Origin: Azotobacter vinelandii
GTDB lineage: Bacteria; Pseudomonadota; Gammaproteobacteria; Pseudomonadales; Pseudomonadaceae
DNA: 64,000 nt
Reading direction: 5' to 3' (one strand)
Assembly (NCBI RefSeq): GCF_001571105.1
Contig: NZ_BCTD01000009.1
The translations under genes and the position numbers were made by a program. Under the pieces are notes generated by a model that worked only from the letters and a program-made list of their open reading frames with translations, was not told the origin of the DNA and made no database searches. Position 1 is the first letter of the stretch; every line of letters starts with the position of its first letter. This document shows, piece by piece, positions 28,117 through 36,569 of this stretch.

Positions 28117-28159
28117 ACTCCCGAAAGCGGGGCTATAACCCGCTCCGCGGAATCCGCGA

Positions 28160-28588
28160 TCAGTGCGAGGAGCACTTGTCCGTCTTGAGGCAACTGTTGA
28201 TGGTCTCGGGTACCGGCATGCCCACCTCCAGCAGCGCGTTCAGGCGCGGGATGTCGAAACCGCAGATACGGGTCTCGCCCACCTCCAGCAGCGGGCGCTT
28301 GATCAGCAGCGGCTCGGCGAGCATCTTCTCGATCAGTTCGTCCCGGCTCAGGGCGGCGACGTCCACCTCGCCGGATTTGACCTTCGGCGCGGCGGCATTG
28401 ACCATGGCGTCCTTCTCCAGTCCGGCGAAGAAAGGCTCCAGGCGCTCGCGCGTCCAGGGCGTGCTCAGCAGGTCCCTGACCTGCAGCTCGATACCGTGCT
28501 CCTGGAGCAGGGTCTTCTGGCGGCGGTTTCCGCCACAGCCGGGTTTTTCGTAGAAGATGACGGTTTTCACGGCAGTTTGAGCAGTCAT
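28160..28588 (-). CDS. Nitrogenase-associated ArsC-family protein (NifO-like)
   Basis: A 142-residue protein of the ArsC/Spx thioredoxin-like family with TVIFYEKPGCGGNRRQKTLL at the N-terminus (a single Cys in place of a CxxC), then LLSTPWTRERLEPFF and the signature RPLLEVGETRICGFD. This matches the nitrogenase-associated protein subfamily typified by NifO of Azotobacter. Arsenate reductase activity is not expected. AAGGA stands just before the chosen ATG. No nif genes are nearby, so it is probably a paralog or a detached member. Its role in nitrogen fixation is inferred from family only. Confidence 0.82.
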   Translation of the reverse strand: MTAQTAVKTVIFYEKPGCGGNRRQKTLLQEHGIELQVRDLLSTPWTRERLEPFFAGLEKDAMVNAAAPKVKSGEVDVAALSRDELIEKMLAEPLLIKRPLLEVGETRICGFDIPRLNALLEVGMPVPETINSCLKTDKCSSH

Positions 28589-28744
28589 GACGATCCTTTT
28601 GGCGATCAACGGGTTGATTGCCGAATCTTAACCAAGGCCGTCCGCCCGGTCAGCAGGATCGAAGATGCCCGGCCGGCGAATCGGCGCCCTCTCGCCAAGG
28701 GGAGAAGAAAGAAAGCCGTGCTGCCGCCCGTCCCGGTAGGCGAC

Positions 28745-29692
28745 TCAACCGAGCGCCGTGTCGAGAAACATCATCACCGCGAAACCGGCCATCAGGCCCA
28801 GCGTCGCCGGCGTCTGGTGGCCGTTGCGATGGCTCTCCGGAATGATCTCGTGGGAAACCACGAAGACCATGGCGCCGGCGGCCAGGCCCATGCCTATCGG
28901 ATAGGCCAGGGCGAAGCCGCTGGAGATGCCGACGCCGACCAGCGCGCCGAGCGGCTCCATGAGGCCGCTGGCCATGGCCATCAGCAGCGAACCGCTCATG
29001 GGCATCCCGATGGCGCGCAGGGCCATGGCCACGGCCAGGCCTTCCGGGATGTCCTGGATGGCGATGGCGCTGGCCAGCGGAATGCCCACGCCGAGGTCGC
29101 CGCCGGCGAAGCCGACGCCGATGGCCATGCCCTCCGGCAGGTTGTGCAGGGTGATGGCCAGCACGAACAGCCAGATCCGGCCGATGCGCTCGCTGTCCGG
29201 CCCGCAGGGGCCAGTGGTGGCATGCGAATGCGGGGTGAAACGGTCGAGCCCGAGCATCAGCAGTACCCCCAGCATCAGTCCGAAGACCACGCAGGCGGCG
29301 GCCTGCGGGCCGCTACCGGTGATCGTCCTGGCTGCCTCCAGGCCGGGCAGGATCAGCGAGAAGGAACTGGCGGCGAGCATCATGCCGGCGCCGAAGCCGA
29401 GCATGATGTCCTGGATGCGCACGCTGATCCGCCGCAGGGCGACGGCCGCCAGGGCGCCGAGAGCGGTAGCGGCGAAACCGGCCCCGCCGCCGTACAGCGC
29501 ATGGCGCAGGTTGTCCGGCTGGGTGTCGGTGAAGGCGTTGTACAGGCTGCTGACGAGCAGCGCCAGCACGGCCAGCAGGGAAAGCGCCAGGCCGGTGGTG
29601 ACCGCCGGGCTGGCTTCGGCCTGGGCCAGCAGGGCGGCACGGAAGCTCGGGGCCGAGGTGACCTGGGGAGTGCTGCTCATACCGTCGCTCAT
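28745..29692 (-). CDS. ZIP-family divalent metal transporter
   Basis: A 315-residue membrane protein with about eight hydrophobic helices. Diagnostic ZIP motifs are in helices IV and V: ITLHNLPEGMAIGVGF and IAIQDIPEGLAVAMAL, holding the metal-binding His, Asn, Asp and Glu residues. A short cytosolic histidine-containing loop (TPHSHATTG) precedes them. It resembles GufA/ZupT-type transporters that import zinc or other divalent metals. I take the ATG at 29692, with GGAG eight bases upstream; ATGs at 29698 and 29680 are alternatives. No Zur box was seen at this gene. Confidence 0.88.
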   Translation of the reverse strand: MSDGMSSTPQVTSAPSFRAALLAQAEASPAVTTGLALSLLAVLALLVSSLYNAFTDTQPDNLRHALYGGGAGFAATALGALAAVALRRISVRIQDIMLGFGAGMMLAASSFSLILPGLEAARTITGSGPQAAACVVFGLMLGVLLMLGLDRFTPHSHATTGPCGPDSERIGRIWLFVLAITLHNLPEGMAIGVGFAGGDLGVGIPLASAIAIQDIPEGLAVAMALRAIGMPMSGSLLMAMASGLMEPLGALVGVGISSGFALAYPIGMGLAAGAMVFVVSHEIIPESHRNGHQTPATLGLMAGFAVMMFLDTALG

Positions 29693-29884
29693 GGTCATGA
29701 CTCCGCGGATTGGCGACCGGGAAGAGGATTTTCCGCTACCCGCTCCTTTCGACCACGGGAAACGGACAGTCGTGCCCTTTTCCGCCCCCGCGGCTGCAAT
29801 GCATCTCGAAGAACATAACCCGTGCTCTCCTCCCTGTCGCTCCGGCTGCCGCTCGGCGGCGCCAGGTGGTAGCATCCGCGCCCC

Positions 29885-30919
29885 ATGAAAATCGCCGACT
29901 TCCACCAGCGCCTCGCCGACCTCGGCGCCAAATCCCCGCATATCGGACGGATCGACCGTGCCTGGCTGCACGGCTGGCCGCTGGATACCGGCACGCGCCA
30001 GCAGCAGGCCCGGGATTTCCTGCCGCTCGGCGTGCGCGAGGCCATGCCCGAACTGCACGCGACGGTCGCCGGCCTCGCGCGGCTGCGCTCCGAGCACCCG
30101 GCGGCCGACGGCTCGGCGCGCCTGCTGGTCGAGCTGGGCGACGGGCAGATGGTCGAGAGCGTGCTGCTGCCGCGTGACGGACTCTGCGTGTCGAGCCAGG
30201 TCGGCTGCGCCGTGGGCTGCGTGTTCTGCATGACCGGCAGGAGCGGCCTGCTGCGCCAGCTCGGCAGCGCCGAGATCGTCGCCCAGGTGGCGCTGGCCCG
30301 CCGCTTCCGCCCGGTGAAGAAAGTAGTGTTCATGGGCATGGGCGAGCCGGCGCACAACCTCGACAACGTACTGGAAGCCATCGATCTGCTCGGCACCGCC
30401 GGCGGCATCGGCCACAAGAACCTGGTGTTCTCCACGGTGGGCGATCCGCGGGTCTTCGAGCGCCTGCCGCAAGGGCGGGTCAAGCCGGCGCTGGCCCTGT
30501 CCCTGCACAGCAGCGACGCCGGCCTGCGCCGGCGGCTGCTGCCGCACGCCCCGCGCCTCGATCCGCAGGAACTGGTCGAACTGGCCGAGGCCTACGCACG
30601 ACGGACCGGCTACCCGATCCAGTACCAGTGGACACTGCTCGAAGGCATCAACGACAGCCTGGAGGAAATGGACGGCATCCTGCGCCTGCTCAGGGGCAAG
30701 TACGCGGTGATGAACCTGATCCCCTACAACAGCCTGGAAGCCGACGATTACCGGCGCCCCGACGGCGAACGGATCGTCGGGCTGGTGCGCTACCTGCACG
30801 GGCGCGGCGTGCTGACCAAGGTGCGCGATTCGGCGGGCCAGGACATCGACGGCGGCTGCGGACAATTGCGCGCGCGAGCCATGCAACCGGCCAGGAGCCG
30901 GCCGTCGCGCATGCGCTGA
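29885..30919 (+). CDS. RlmN/Cfr-family radical SAM RNA methyltransferase-like protein
   Basis: A 344-residue radical SAM protein with the Cys triad Cys108, Cys112 and Cys115 in VGCAVGCVFCMTGRSG, a GEP motif (VVFMGMGEPAHNLDN) and the C-terminal mechanistic cysteine in IDGGCGQLRAR, as in RlmN. RlmN methylates C2 of A2503 in 23S rRNA and A37 in some tRNAs. Sequence divergence and isolation from the usual rlmN neighbours (ndk, pilF, ispG) suggest this is a second, RlmN-like paralog, so the target is uncertain. Divergent from the ZIP gene. Confidence 0.82.
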   Translation: MKIADFHQRLADLGAKSPHIGRIDRAWLHGWPLDTGTRQQQARDFLPLGVREAMPELHATVAGLARLRSEHPAADGSARLLVELGDGQMVESVLLPRDGLCVSSQVGCAVGCVFCMTGRSGLLRQLGSAEIVAQVALARRFRPVKKVVFMGMGEPAHNLDNVLEAIDLLGTAGGIGHKNLVFSTVGDPRVFERLPQGRVKPALALSLHSSDAGLRRRLLPHAPRLDPQELVELAEAYARRTGYPIQYQWTLLEGINDSLEEMDGILRLLRGKYAVMNLIPYNSLEADDYRRPDGERIVGLVRYLHGRGVLTKVRDSAGQDIDGGCGQLRARAMQPARSRPSRMR

Positions 30920-31011
30920 AGCGCCACGACCCGCCATCCCCGCCGTGCCTGGACAGCCGCGCCGGGCCGTCGATACTGTCGACGAGATCGGCCATCGTTC
31001 CGGAGTCCGTC

Positions 31012-31419
31012 ATGTTCCGCATTCTCGGAATCGACCACCTGGTGCTGCGCGTCATCGACCTGGAGAAGATGCTGCGCTTCTACTGCGAAGTCCTGGGTTG
31101 CAGCGTCGAACGCCGCCAGGACGAACTCGGCCTGGTCCAGTTGCGCGCCGGAAGCGCCCTGATCGACCTGGTTCCCGTCACCGGCAGGCTGGGCAGCGCC
31201 GGCGGCGCCGCGCCCGGCAGGGAAGGACGCAACCTCGACCATTTCTGTCTGCGCATCGAGCCGTTCGACGAGACACGGATCCGCCGGCGCCTGGCCGAGC
31301 ACGGTATCGAGGCCGCTGCCGTGGAATCGCGCTACGGCGCCGAAGGCAGCGGCCCTTCCCTCTACATCACCGACCCGGAAGGTACGCTCGTCGAACTCAA
31401 GGGACCGGCGGCGGCCTGA
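31012..31419 (+). CDS. VOC-family (glyoxalase/dioxygenase superfamily) protein
   Basis: A 135-residue protein with the paired beta-alpha-beta modules of the vicinal-oxygen-chelate fold. FRILGIDHLVLRVIDLEKML begins the first half (metal-ligand His), and NLDHFCLRIEPFDE and ITDPEGTLVELKGP form the second (His and Glu ligands). Substrate cannot be inferred. GGAG lies nine bases before the ATG. It follows the RlmN-like gene in the same direction after 92 bases, possibly as a separate unit. Confidence 0.85.
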   Translation: MFRILGIDHLVLRVIDLEKMLRFYCEVLGCSVERRQDELGLVQLRAGSALIDLVPVTGRLGSAGGAAPGREGRNLDHFCLRIEPFDETRIRRRLAEHGIEAAAVESRYGAEGSGPSLYITDPEGTLVELKGPAAA

Positions 31420-32083
31420 CCCCCGTGGCGAGCAACGCGCCCCGGCGCGGACCGGCACCGCGCGGCCTGCACATCCGCGGATCGCCCGGAAAGATCGACG
31501 CTCTTTCGGCACGGAACCAGGCCCGATCCCGCACATTAAAATAACCAAAACAAATAATAATATTATTTTTTATAATTTCTCTTGCGGTAATTAGCCAATT
31601 TACTCTCCCCGGACAGACGCTCGCTTGCCCCCATGGTTCTCGAATGTCTGAAGCTGGTTCGTCCGCATGGCGAACCAACGGAGCCGTACCCTGCCAAGGA
31701 TCAACTCCTGAACATGTTCGAAAGACCGTTTTCGACAGGAGATGTGGATGCACATGTCGACTTGTGTGCAGGCTTTTCCATCCGCCTCGCCCACCTGCGG
31801 TCGGGCGACCAGCGCCCGGGCCAGCGGACCCGCCCGGACGCGGAGAGCGCACGCCGCCTCCCTTGAGGCCGATAGCCGCCGGTGGGTCCGGCCGGAACGG
31901 GGCAGTCCTCGCCCCGACCGCAACCCTTTGCTTGCCAGCTAGCTATCCCGGACTCGGACATCGCACGAGACCACGCCTTTTCGCGGCCGGACTTCGTGCG
32001 TTCACGATGCCCTGTGGCTGTCGACGATGCGGGTCCGCGATTTCCCGAATCCCCATCCGCTAATTACTTCCTCTTGCGAAGCC
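31420..32083. other. Intergenic region with an AT-rich block
   Basis: About 660 bases with no gene I can support; the open frames present on both strands lack recognisable products. The segment 31536-31582 is almost pure A/T (AAATAATAATATTATTTTTT within it), in sharp contrast to the surroundings. It may be a promoter/UP-element or nucleoid-protein site for the sulfonate-type operon downstream. The interval 31640-32030 has ordinary composition but no signal. Confidence 0.45.
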
Positions 32084-33160
32084 ATGCCCATGAACAATCA
32101 TCGATCCGCCCATACAAGAAAGGCTCTGCTTCCTTCCGTTTTGCGCAGCGCGCTTGTCCTGTTGTGTTTCACGCCCCTGTTCGCCCACGCCGCGGACGTG
32201 GATGCGTCCCGGCTGCCGGAAAGCATCCCCGAAGGTACGCGGTTGGTCTTCGGCGACCAGAACGAGAAGGTGCAGACGCTGCTGAAAGCCTCGGGCCATG
32301 AGGAGAAACTCGGGTTCGAAATCGAATACGCCAACTTCAGGGGCGGGCCGGCGATTCTGGAAGCCTTCCGGGCCGGCGCCCTGGACATCGCCACGGTCGG
32401 CAGCACGCCGCCGATCCAGGCCCAGGTGGCGGGCGAGGACCTGCCCATCGTCGCCGCCGCGCAAAGCAGCGAGCCGGCCTACGGACTGGCCGTCAGCCCC
32501 GGCGCGAAGGTGACCTCGCTCAAGGCGCTGAAAGGCACGAAAATCGCCTACGCCGAAGGCACCGCCCGCCAACCGTTCGTCCTCAAGGCGCTGCGCGAGG
32601 GCGGGCTGGGCAGAAAGGATGTCACGCTGGTTCCATTGCGCGTGGACGATTTCGTCGATGCGCTGCGCACTGGACAGGTCGACGTCGCCGCACTCACCGA
32701 GCCGCACTTCTCCCGCTATATCGGCGAAGGACCCGACCGACAGGAGCGGCACATCCCGTTCGGCGAACACGCGGTATTGCCCAGGGAGCTGACGTTTCTC
32801 TACGCCAGCGCCAAGTCGCTGAAAGACGAAGCCAAGGCCGCTGCCATCGTCTCGCTGGTCAAGCACTGGATCGCGGCCAACCAGTGGGCCGAGGCGCATC
32901 CGGAAGACTGGGCCAAGGCCTTCTACGTCGACCGGCACGGCCTGAGCCCGCAGGAGGCGCGGCGCATCATCGCCGCTCAGGGCAAGGTTCGCTTTCCCGC
33001 GCTCGAGGATCTGATCGCCGGGCAGCAGGCCGATATCGATCTGCTTCATGAAGTGGGAGACATCCCCTCCCGGCTGGATGCGCGCGACGAATTCGATCTG
33101 CGCTTCGACCCGGTGATCGCCCGCAGCCTGAAAGCCGAGGAAACCGCCGATGTCCGCTGA
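32084..33160 (+). CDS. Sulfonate/nitrate-type ABC transporter substrate-binding protein (SsuA-like)
   Basis: A 358-residue protein with a signal peptide (LPSVLRSALVLLCFTPLFAH) and a NMT1/SsuA-like periplasmic domain. It includes LVFGDQNEKVQTLLKASGHE, EIEYANFRGGPAILEAFRAG, the motif DIATVGSTPPIQAQ, and the later KGTKIAYAEGTARQPFVLKA. It delivers an organosulfur-type ligand to the adjacent permease. The end overlaps the permease start by 11 bases. ATG codons at 32084 and 32090 are both possible. Confidence 0.88.
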   Translation: MPMNNHRSAHTRKALLPSVLRSALVLLCFTPLFAHAADVDASRLPESIPEGTRLVFGDQNEKVQTLLKASGHEEKLGFEIEYANFRGGPAILEAFRAGALDIATVGSTPPIQAQVAGEDLPIVAAAQSSEPAYGLAVSPGAKVTSLKALKGTKIAYAEGTARQPFVLKALREGGLGRKDVTLVPLRVDDFVDALRTGQVDVAALTEPHFSRYIGEGPDRQERHIPFGEHAVLPRELTFLYASAKSLKDEAKAAAIVSLVKHWIAANQWAEAHPEDWAKAFYVDRHGLSPQEARRIIAAQGKVRFPALEDLIAGQQADIDLLHEVGDIPSRLDARDEFDLRFDPVIARSLKAEETADVR

Positions 33161-34007
33161 AGGATCGACGCTGGGCGGGCGGATAACCTCCTCCACACCG
33201 CGCACCGCCCAGGCTTCGCCCCGTCCGGGCGGCACGCGGCTGGTGCCGCGACGGCTCACGCCGCTGGGCCGGCTGCTGGGGCCGCTCGTCCTGCTGGCCC
33301 TGTGGGAACTGGCAGCGCGGACCGGCCTGCTTTCGCCGAAACTGCTGGCCGCCCCCTCCACCGCGGTGATAACCGGGTACGACATGCTGGCCAACGGGAC
33401 CCTGCTGCCGCACTGGCTGGCCTCGGCCTGGCGCGCCTGGTGGGGCCTGGGCATCGGCGTGGCCGCCGCCGTGCTGCTGGCGCTGGTCTCCGGCCTGACG
33501 CGCATCGGAGAAGCCTCGATCGACTCGCTGGTGCAGATCAAGCGGGCCATCCCCACGCTGGCGCTGATTCCGCTGGCGATCCTCTGGCTCGGTATCGGCG
33601 AGACAATGAAGATCGCCCTGATCGCCGGCAGCGTGTTCGTGCCCGTCTACATCAACACCCACGCGGCGATCAAAGGCATCGACATCCGCCATGTGGAACT
33701 GGCCCGCACGCTGGGGCTGGGCAAGGCGGTGTTCATTCGCCGGATCGTCCTGCCCGGCGCCCTGCCCGGCTTCTTCACCGGGCTGCGCCTGTCGGTCACC
33801 AGTTGCTGGGCTTCGCTGGTGGTGCTGGAACAGATCAACACCACCCAGGGCATCGGCTACCTGATGAACCGCGCCCGCGATTACGGGCAGACCGAAATCA
33901 TCGTCGTCGGCCTGGTGATCTACATGGTTCTCGGCCTGGCATCGGACGCGGCGGTCAGGGCTATCGAACGCTCGACACTGCGCTATCGGAAGGTGATCGG
34001 CTCATGA
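33150..34007 (+). CDS. ABC transporter permease (SsuC-like)
   Basis: A 285-residue membrane protein with an N-terminal cytoplasmic tail and about six transmembrane helices. The BPD_transp_1 EAA loop is HVELARTLGLGKAVFIRRIV followed by LPGALPGFFTGL. It resembles SsuC/TauC permeases of sulfonate and taurine importers. It overlaps the binding-protein gene upstream and, by ATGA, the ATPase gene downstream. Confidence 0.9.
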   Translation: MSAEGSTLGGRITSSTPRTAQASPRPGGTRLVPRRLTPLGRLLGPLVLLALWELAARTGLLSPKLLAAPSTAVITGYDMLANGTLLPHWLASAWRAWWGLGIGVAAAVLLALVSGLTRIGEASIDSLVQIKRAIPTLALIPLAILWLGIGETMKIALIAGSVFVPVYINTHAAIKGIDIRHVELARTLGLGKAVFIRRIVLPGALPGFFTGLRLSVTSCWASLVVLEQINTTQGIGYLMNRARDYGQTEIIVVGLVIYMVLGLASDAAVRAIERSTLRYRKVIGS

Positions 34008-34756
34008 CCATGCCTTCCGTGTCCGACAGTGGACTCGCCACCGACGCCGCCGAGGGCTCGGTCGTGCTGGAACGTGTGACCCGCGCCTTCCAGGGCCGCA
34101 GGGTGCTGAACGAAATCTCGCTGCACATCGCCGCCGGGGAGTTCGTCGCCCTGCTCGGCATGAGCGGTTCCGGCAAGAGCACCCTGCTGCGCGCGCTCGC
34201 CGGGCTGGACGAGGAAGTCGAGGGCGAGGGGCTCATCCGTGTCCCGACCGCGCGTTCGGTGCTGTTCCAGGATTCGCGCCTGCTGCCCTGGGAAAGCGTG
34301 CTCGACAACATCACCCTGGGGCTGGACGGCCCCGATCCGGCCCAGGCGGGCCGCCAGGCGCTGGCCAGCGTGGGGCTGGCCGGGCGCGAAAGCGCCTGGC
34401 CCGGCCAGCTTTCCGGCGGCGAGCAGCAGCGGGTCGCCCTGGCCCGCTCGCTGGTGCGCAGACCGCAACTGCTGCTCGCCGACGAACCCTTCGGCGCGCT
34501 GGACGCCCTGACCCGGCTGAAGATGCACGCCTTGCTGCGCGCGCTGGTCGGCCGCCTGCGTCCCACGGTGATCCTCGTCACCCACGATGTCGATGAAGCG
34601 CTGGCGCTGGCCAGCCGCGTCCTGGTGCTCGGCAACGGCAGGATCGCCGACGACTTCAGACTCGACCTCGACCACCCGCGACACACCGACGATCCGCGTC
34701 TCGCGGCCTGTCGACAACGGCTGCTCGCCACCCTCGGCGTCGCCGAAACCCTCTGA
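34004..34756 (+). CDS. ABC transporter ATP-binding protein (SsuB-like)
   Basis: A 250-residue ATPase with Walker A MSGSGKST, Q-loop VLFQDSRLLPW, signature LSGGEQQRVALARSL, Walker B LLLADEPFGALDA and the H-loop in ILVTHDVDEAL. The GALDALTR form and size are typical of SsuB/TauB. It energises the permease whose stop overlaps its start. The flavin monooxygenase follows 20 bases later in the same operon. Confidence 0.92.
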   Translation: MTMPSVSDSGLATDAAEGSVVLERVTRAFQGRRVLNEISLHIAAGEFVALLGMSGSGKSTLLRALAGLDEEVEGEGLIRVPTARSVLFQDSRLLPWESVLDNITLGLDGPDPAQAGRQALASVGLAGRESAWPGQLSGGEQQRVALARSLVRRPQLLLADEPFGALDALTRLKMHALLRALVGRLRPTVILVTHDVDEALALASRVLVLGNGRIADDFRLDLDHPRHTDDPRLAACRQRLLATLGVAETL

Positions 34757-34776
34757 AACCGACAAGGAAATCCGCA

Positions 34777-36099
34777 ATGGGCAGACAATTGCACCTGAAC
34801 CTCTTCGTCCACGGCCGCGGCCACCACGAGGCGTCCTGGCGTCACCGGCTCGGCACCCGGCAGAAACTGACCGACCCCGACTATTACCTGAACCTGGCGA
34901 ACATCGCCGAGAAAGGGCTGCTGGACTCGCTGTTCCTCGCCGACGCCCTGTCGCTGGACATCAGCATCCGCCACGTGGCGACCGGCGGACTGGAGCCCGT
35001 CACCCTGGTCGCCGCCCTGGCCGGCGCGACCGAGCACCTGGGGCTGGTCGCCACCGCCTCGACCAGCTACACCGAACCCTTCAACCTGGCCCGCCAGTTC
35101 GCCTCGCTGGACCACATTTCCAGAGGCCGCATCGGCTGGAACATCGTCACTTCGTGGACACAGGGCGCGGAAGCGAACTTCGGCTTCGAACAGCAGCCGC
35201 CGCACGCCGAACGCTATGCACGAGCCTTCGAATTCCTCGAAGTGGTCACCGGCCTCTGGAACAGTTGGTCCGACAACGCCATCGTCGACGATCCGGCCAG
35301 CGGCCTGTTCCTCGAACCCTCGCTCATCCGCGCCATCGATCACCAGGGCGCCCACTTCCGCGTCAAAGGCCCGCTGAACGTGCCGCGCTCGCCCCAGGGC
35401 TACCCGGTGCTGTTCCAGGCCGGCTCTTCCGCCGGGGGCCAGCGTTTCGCCGCCCGCTACGCCGAGGCGGTATTCACCGCGCAGCCGGATCTTGCCTCCG
35501 CGCAAGCCTTCTACCGAAGCCTCAAGGAGCAGACGGTCGCCGCCGGCCGGCGCAAGGAAGACATCGCCATCCTGCCGGGAATCAGCCCGATCATCGCCGC
35601 CAGCGACCGCGAGGCAGATGCCCTGTGGCGGGAGCTGAACGAGCTGACGGCCGTGGAAACCGGACTGGCCCGCCTGTCGAATCGTTTCGGCGGCCACGAC
35701 TTCAGCCATCTGCCGCTGGACCGGCCGCTCAGCGTCGACGACTTTCCCGATCCGCACGGGGTGCAGGCGGCGCAAAGCCGTGCCGTGGTCATCACCGATC
35801 TGGTCCGGCAACAGCGGCCGACGCTGCGCGAGCTGCTGCACCGGTTGGCCGGCGCCCGCGGCCATTTCACCCTGGCCGGCAGCCCGGAGCGGATCGCCGA
35901 CACCATCCAGACCTGGTTCGAAGAAGGCGCCGCGGACGGCTTCAACCTGATGCCGCCCATCCTGCCGGCCCTGCTGGAGACCTTCGTCGAAGAGGTCGTC
36001 CCGCTGCTGCAGAAGCGCGGGCTGTTCCGCACCCACTACGAAGGCACGACGCTACGCGATCGCTATGGCCTGAAACGACCGTCCAATCCCTATTTCTGA
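34777..36099 (+). CDS. Flavin-dependent monooxygenase of the NtaA/SnaA/DszA family
   Basis: A 440-residue luciferase-like monooxygenase. The N-terminus QLHLNLFVHGRGHHEASWRH is typical of the NtaA/DszA branch, and LASLDHISRGRIGWNIVTSW-type segments line the FMN site. Such enzymes use reduced FMN to cleave C-S or C-N bonds. Its operon with a sulfonate-type importer suggests use of an organosulfur compound as a sulfur source. A separate flavin reductase is required and is not encoded here. The exact substrate is unknown. It ends 20 bases from the convergent DUF2147 gene. Confidence 0.87.
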   Translation: MGRQLHLNLFVHGRGHHEASWRHRLGTRQKLTDPDYYLNLANIAEKGLLDSLFLADALSLDISIRHVATGGLEPVTLVAALAGATEHLGLVATASTSYTEPFNLARQFASLDHISRGRIGWNIVTSWTQGAEANFGFEQQPPHAERYARAFEFLEVVTGLWNSWSDNAIVDDPASGLFLEPSLIRAIDHQGAHFRVKGPLNVPRSPQGYPVLFQAGSSAGGQRFAARYAEAVFTAQPDLASAQAFYRSLKEQTVAAGRRKEDIAILPGISPIIAASDREADALWRELNELTAVETGLARLSNRFGGHDFSHLPLDRPLSVDDFPDPHGVQAAQSRAVVITDLVRQQRPTLRELLHRLAGARGHFTLAGSPERIADTIQTWFEEGAADGFNLMPPILPALLETFVEEVVPLLQKRGLFRTHYEGTTLRDRYGLKRPSNPYF

Positions 36100-36119
36100 C
36101 GCCAGGACGGTAGCGGATT

Positions 36120-36569
36120 TCAGGGCCGCTCGACCCGGTACCAGGTGCGCGTCTCGCCGATCAGGGGAGTACCGATGAAGCCGCGCACCTGCAGTTGCCG
36201 CCCGCCTTCCCGCAGGCTCAGGCGGCAGTCGTATACCTTGCCGCTGTCCGGGTCGAGGATTTCCCCGTCTTCGTAGACCTCGCCCCGCCGCTTCACACCG
36301 CTGAGGATGGTCATGCCGAGCAGCGGCTTGCCGCGACGTTCGCCCTCGCAGTTGTCGCAGTAGGGCGATTCGGCGTTCGGCCCGCGCAGGCCCTTCTCGA
36401 TGGTGCCCCGGTACTCGTCGCCCTGCCGGTCGATGCGGACCAGCGCGCGCGGCTCGCCGGTCCGCTGGTCGCGGATCATCCACAGTCCGCTCAGCGGATC
36501 GCCGGATGCGGCGCCGGCGGCCAGCAAGACCGCCAGGGCGCAGCAGAGGCACAGCCATCGCACGCTCAT
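36120..36569 (-). CDS. DUF2147 family secreted protein
   Basis: A 149-residue protein with a signal peptide (LCLCCALAVLLAAGAASGDP) and a DUF2147 domain beginning SGLWMIRDQRTGEPRALVRI. A Cys pair appears in YCDNCEGERRGKPLLGM, and the repeat-like ending GFIGTPLIGETRTWYRVE is typical of the family's lipocalin-like barrel. The function is unknown; a lipocalin-like barrel could bind a hydrophobic ligand. The start ATG overlaps the stop of the acyltransferase gene (ATGA), making it the last gene of the co-directional run that begins with arsA. Confidence 0.85.
   Translation of the reverse strand: MSVRWLCLCCALAVLLAAGAASGDPLSGLWMIRDQRTGEPRALVRIDRQGDEYRGTIEKGLRGPNAESPYCDNCEGERRGKPLLGMTILSGVKRRGEVYEDGEILDPDSGKVYDCRLSLREGGRQLQVRGFIGTPLIGETRTWYRVERP

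Noticed and set aside
28589..28645. A GG-N10-GC pattern upstream of the NifO-like gene suggesting a sigma-54 promoter
   Set aside because: Only the invariant dinucleotides fit; the flanking bases of both the -24 and -12 elements disagree, and no NifA site (TGT-N10-ACA) was seen.
31420..32083. Small open frames between the VOC gene and the SsuA-like gene
   Set aside because: None has a ribosome site, signal peptide or recognisable similarity; frames overlap on both strands as expected for GC-rich DNA.
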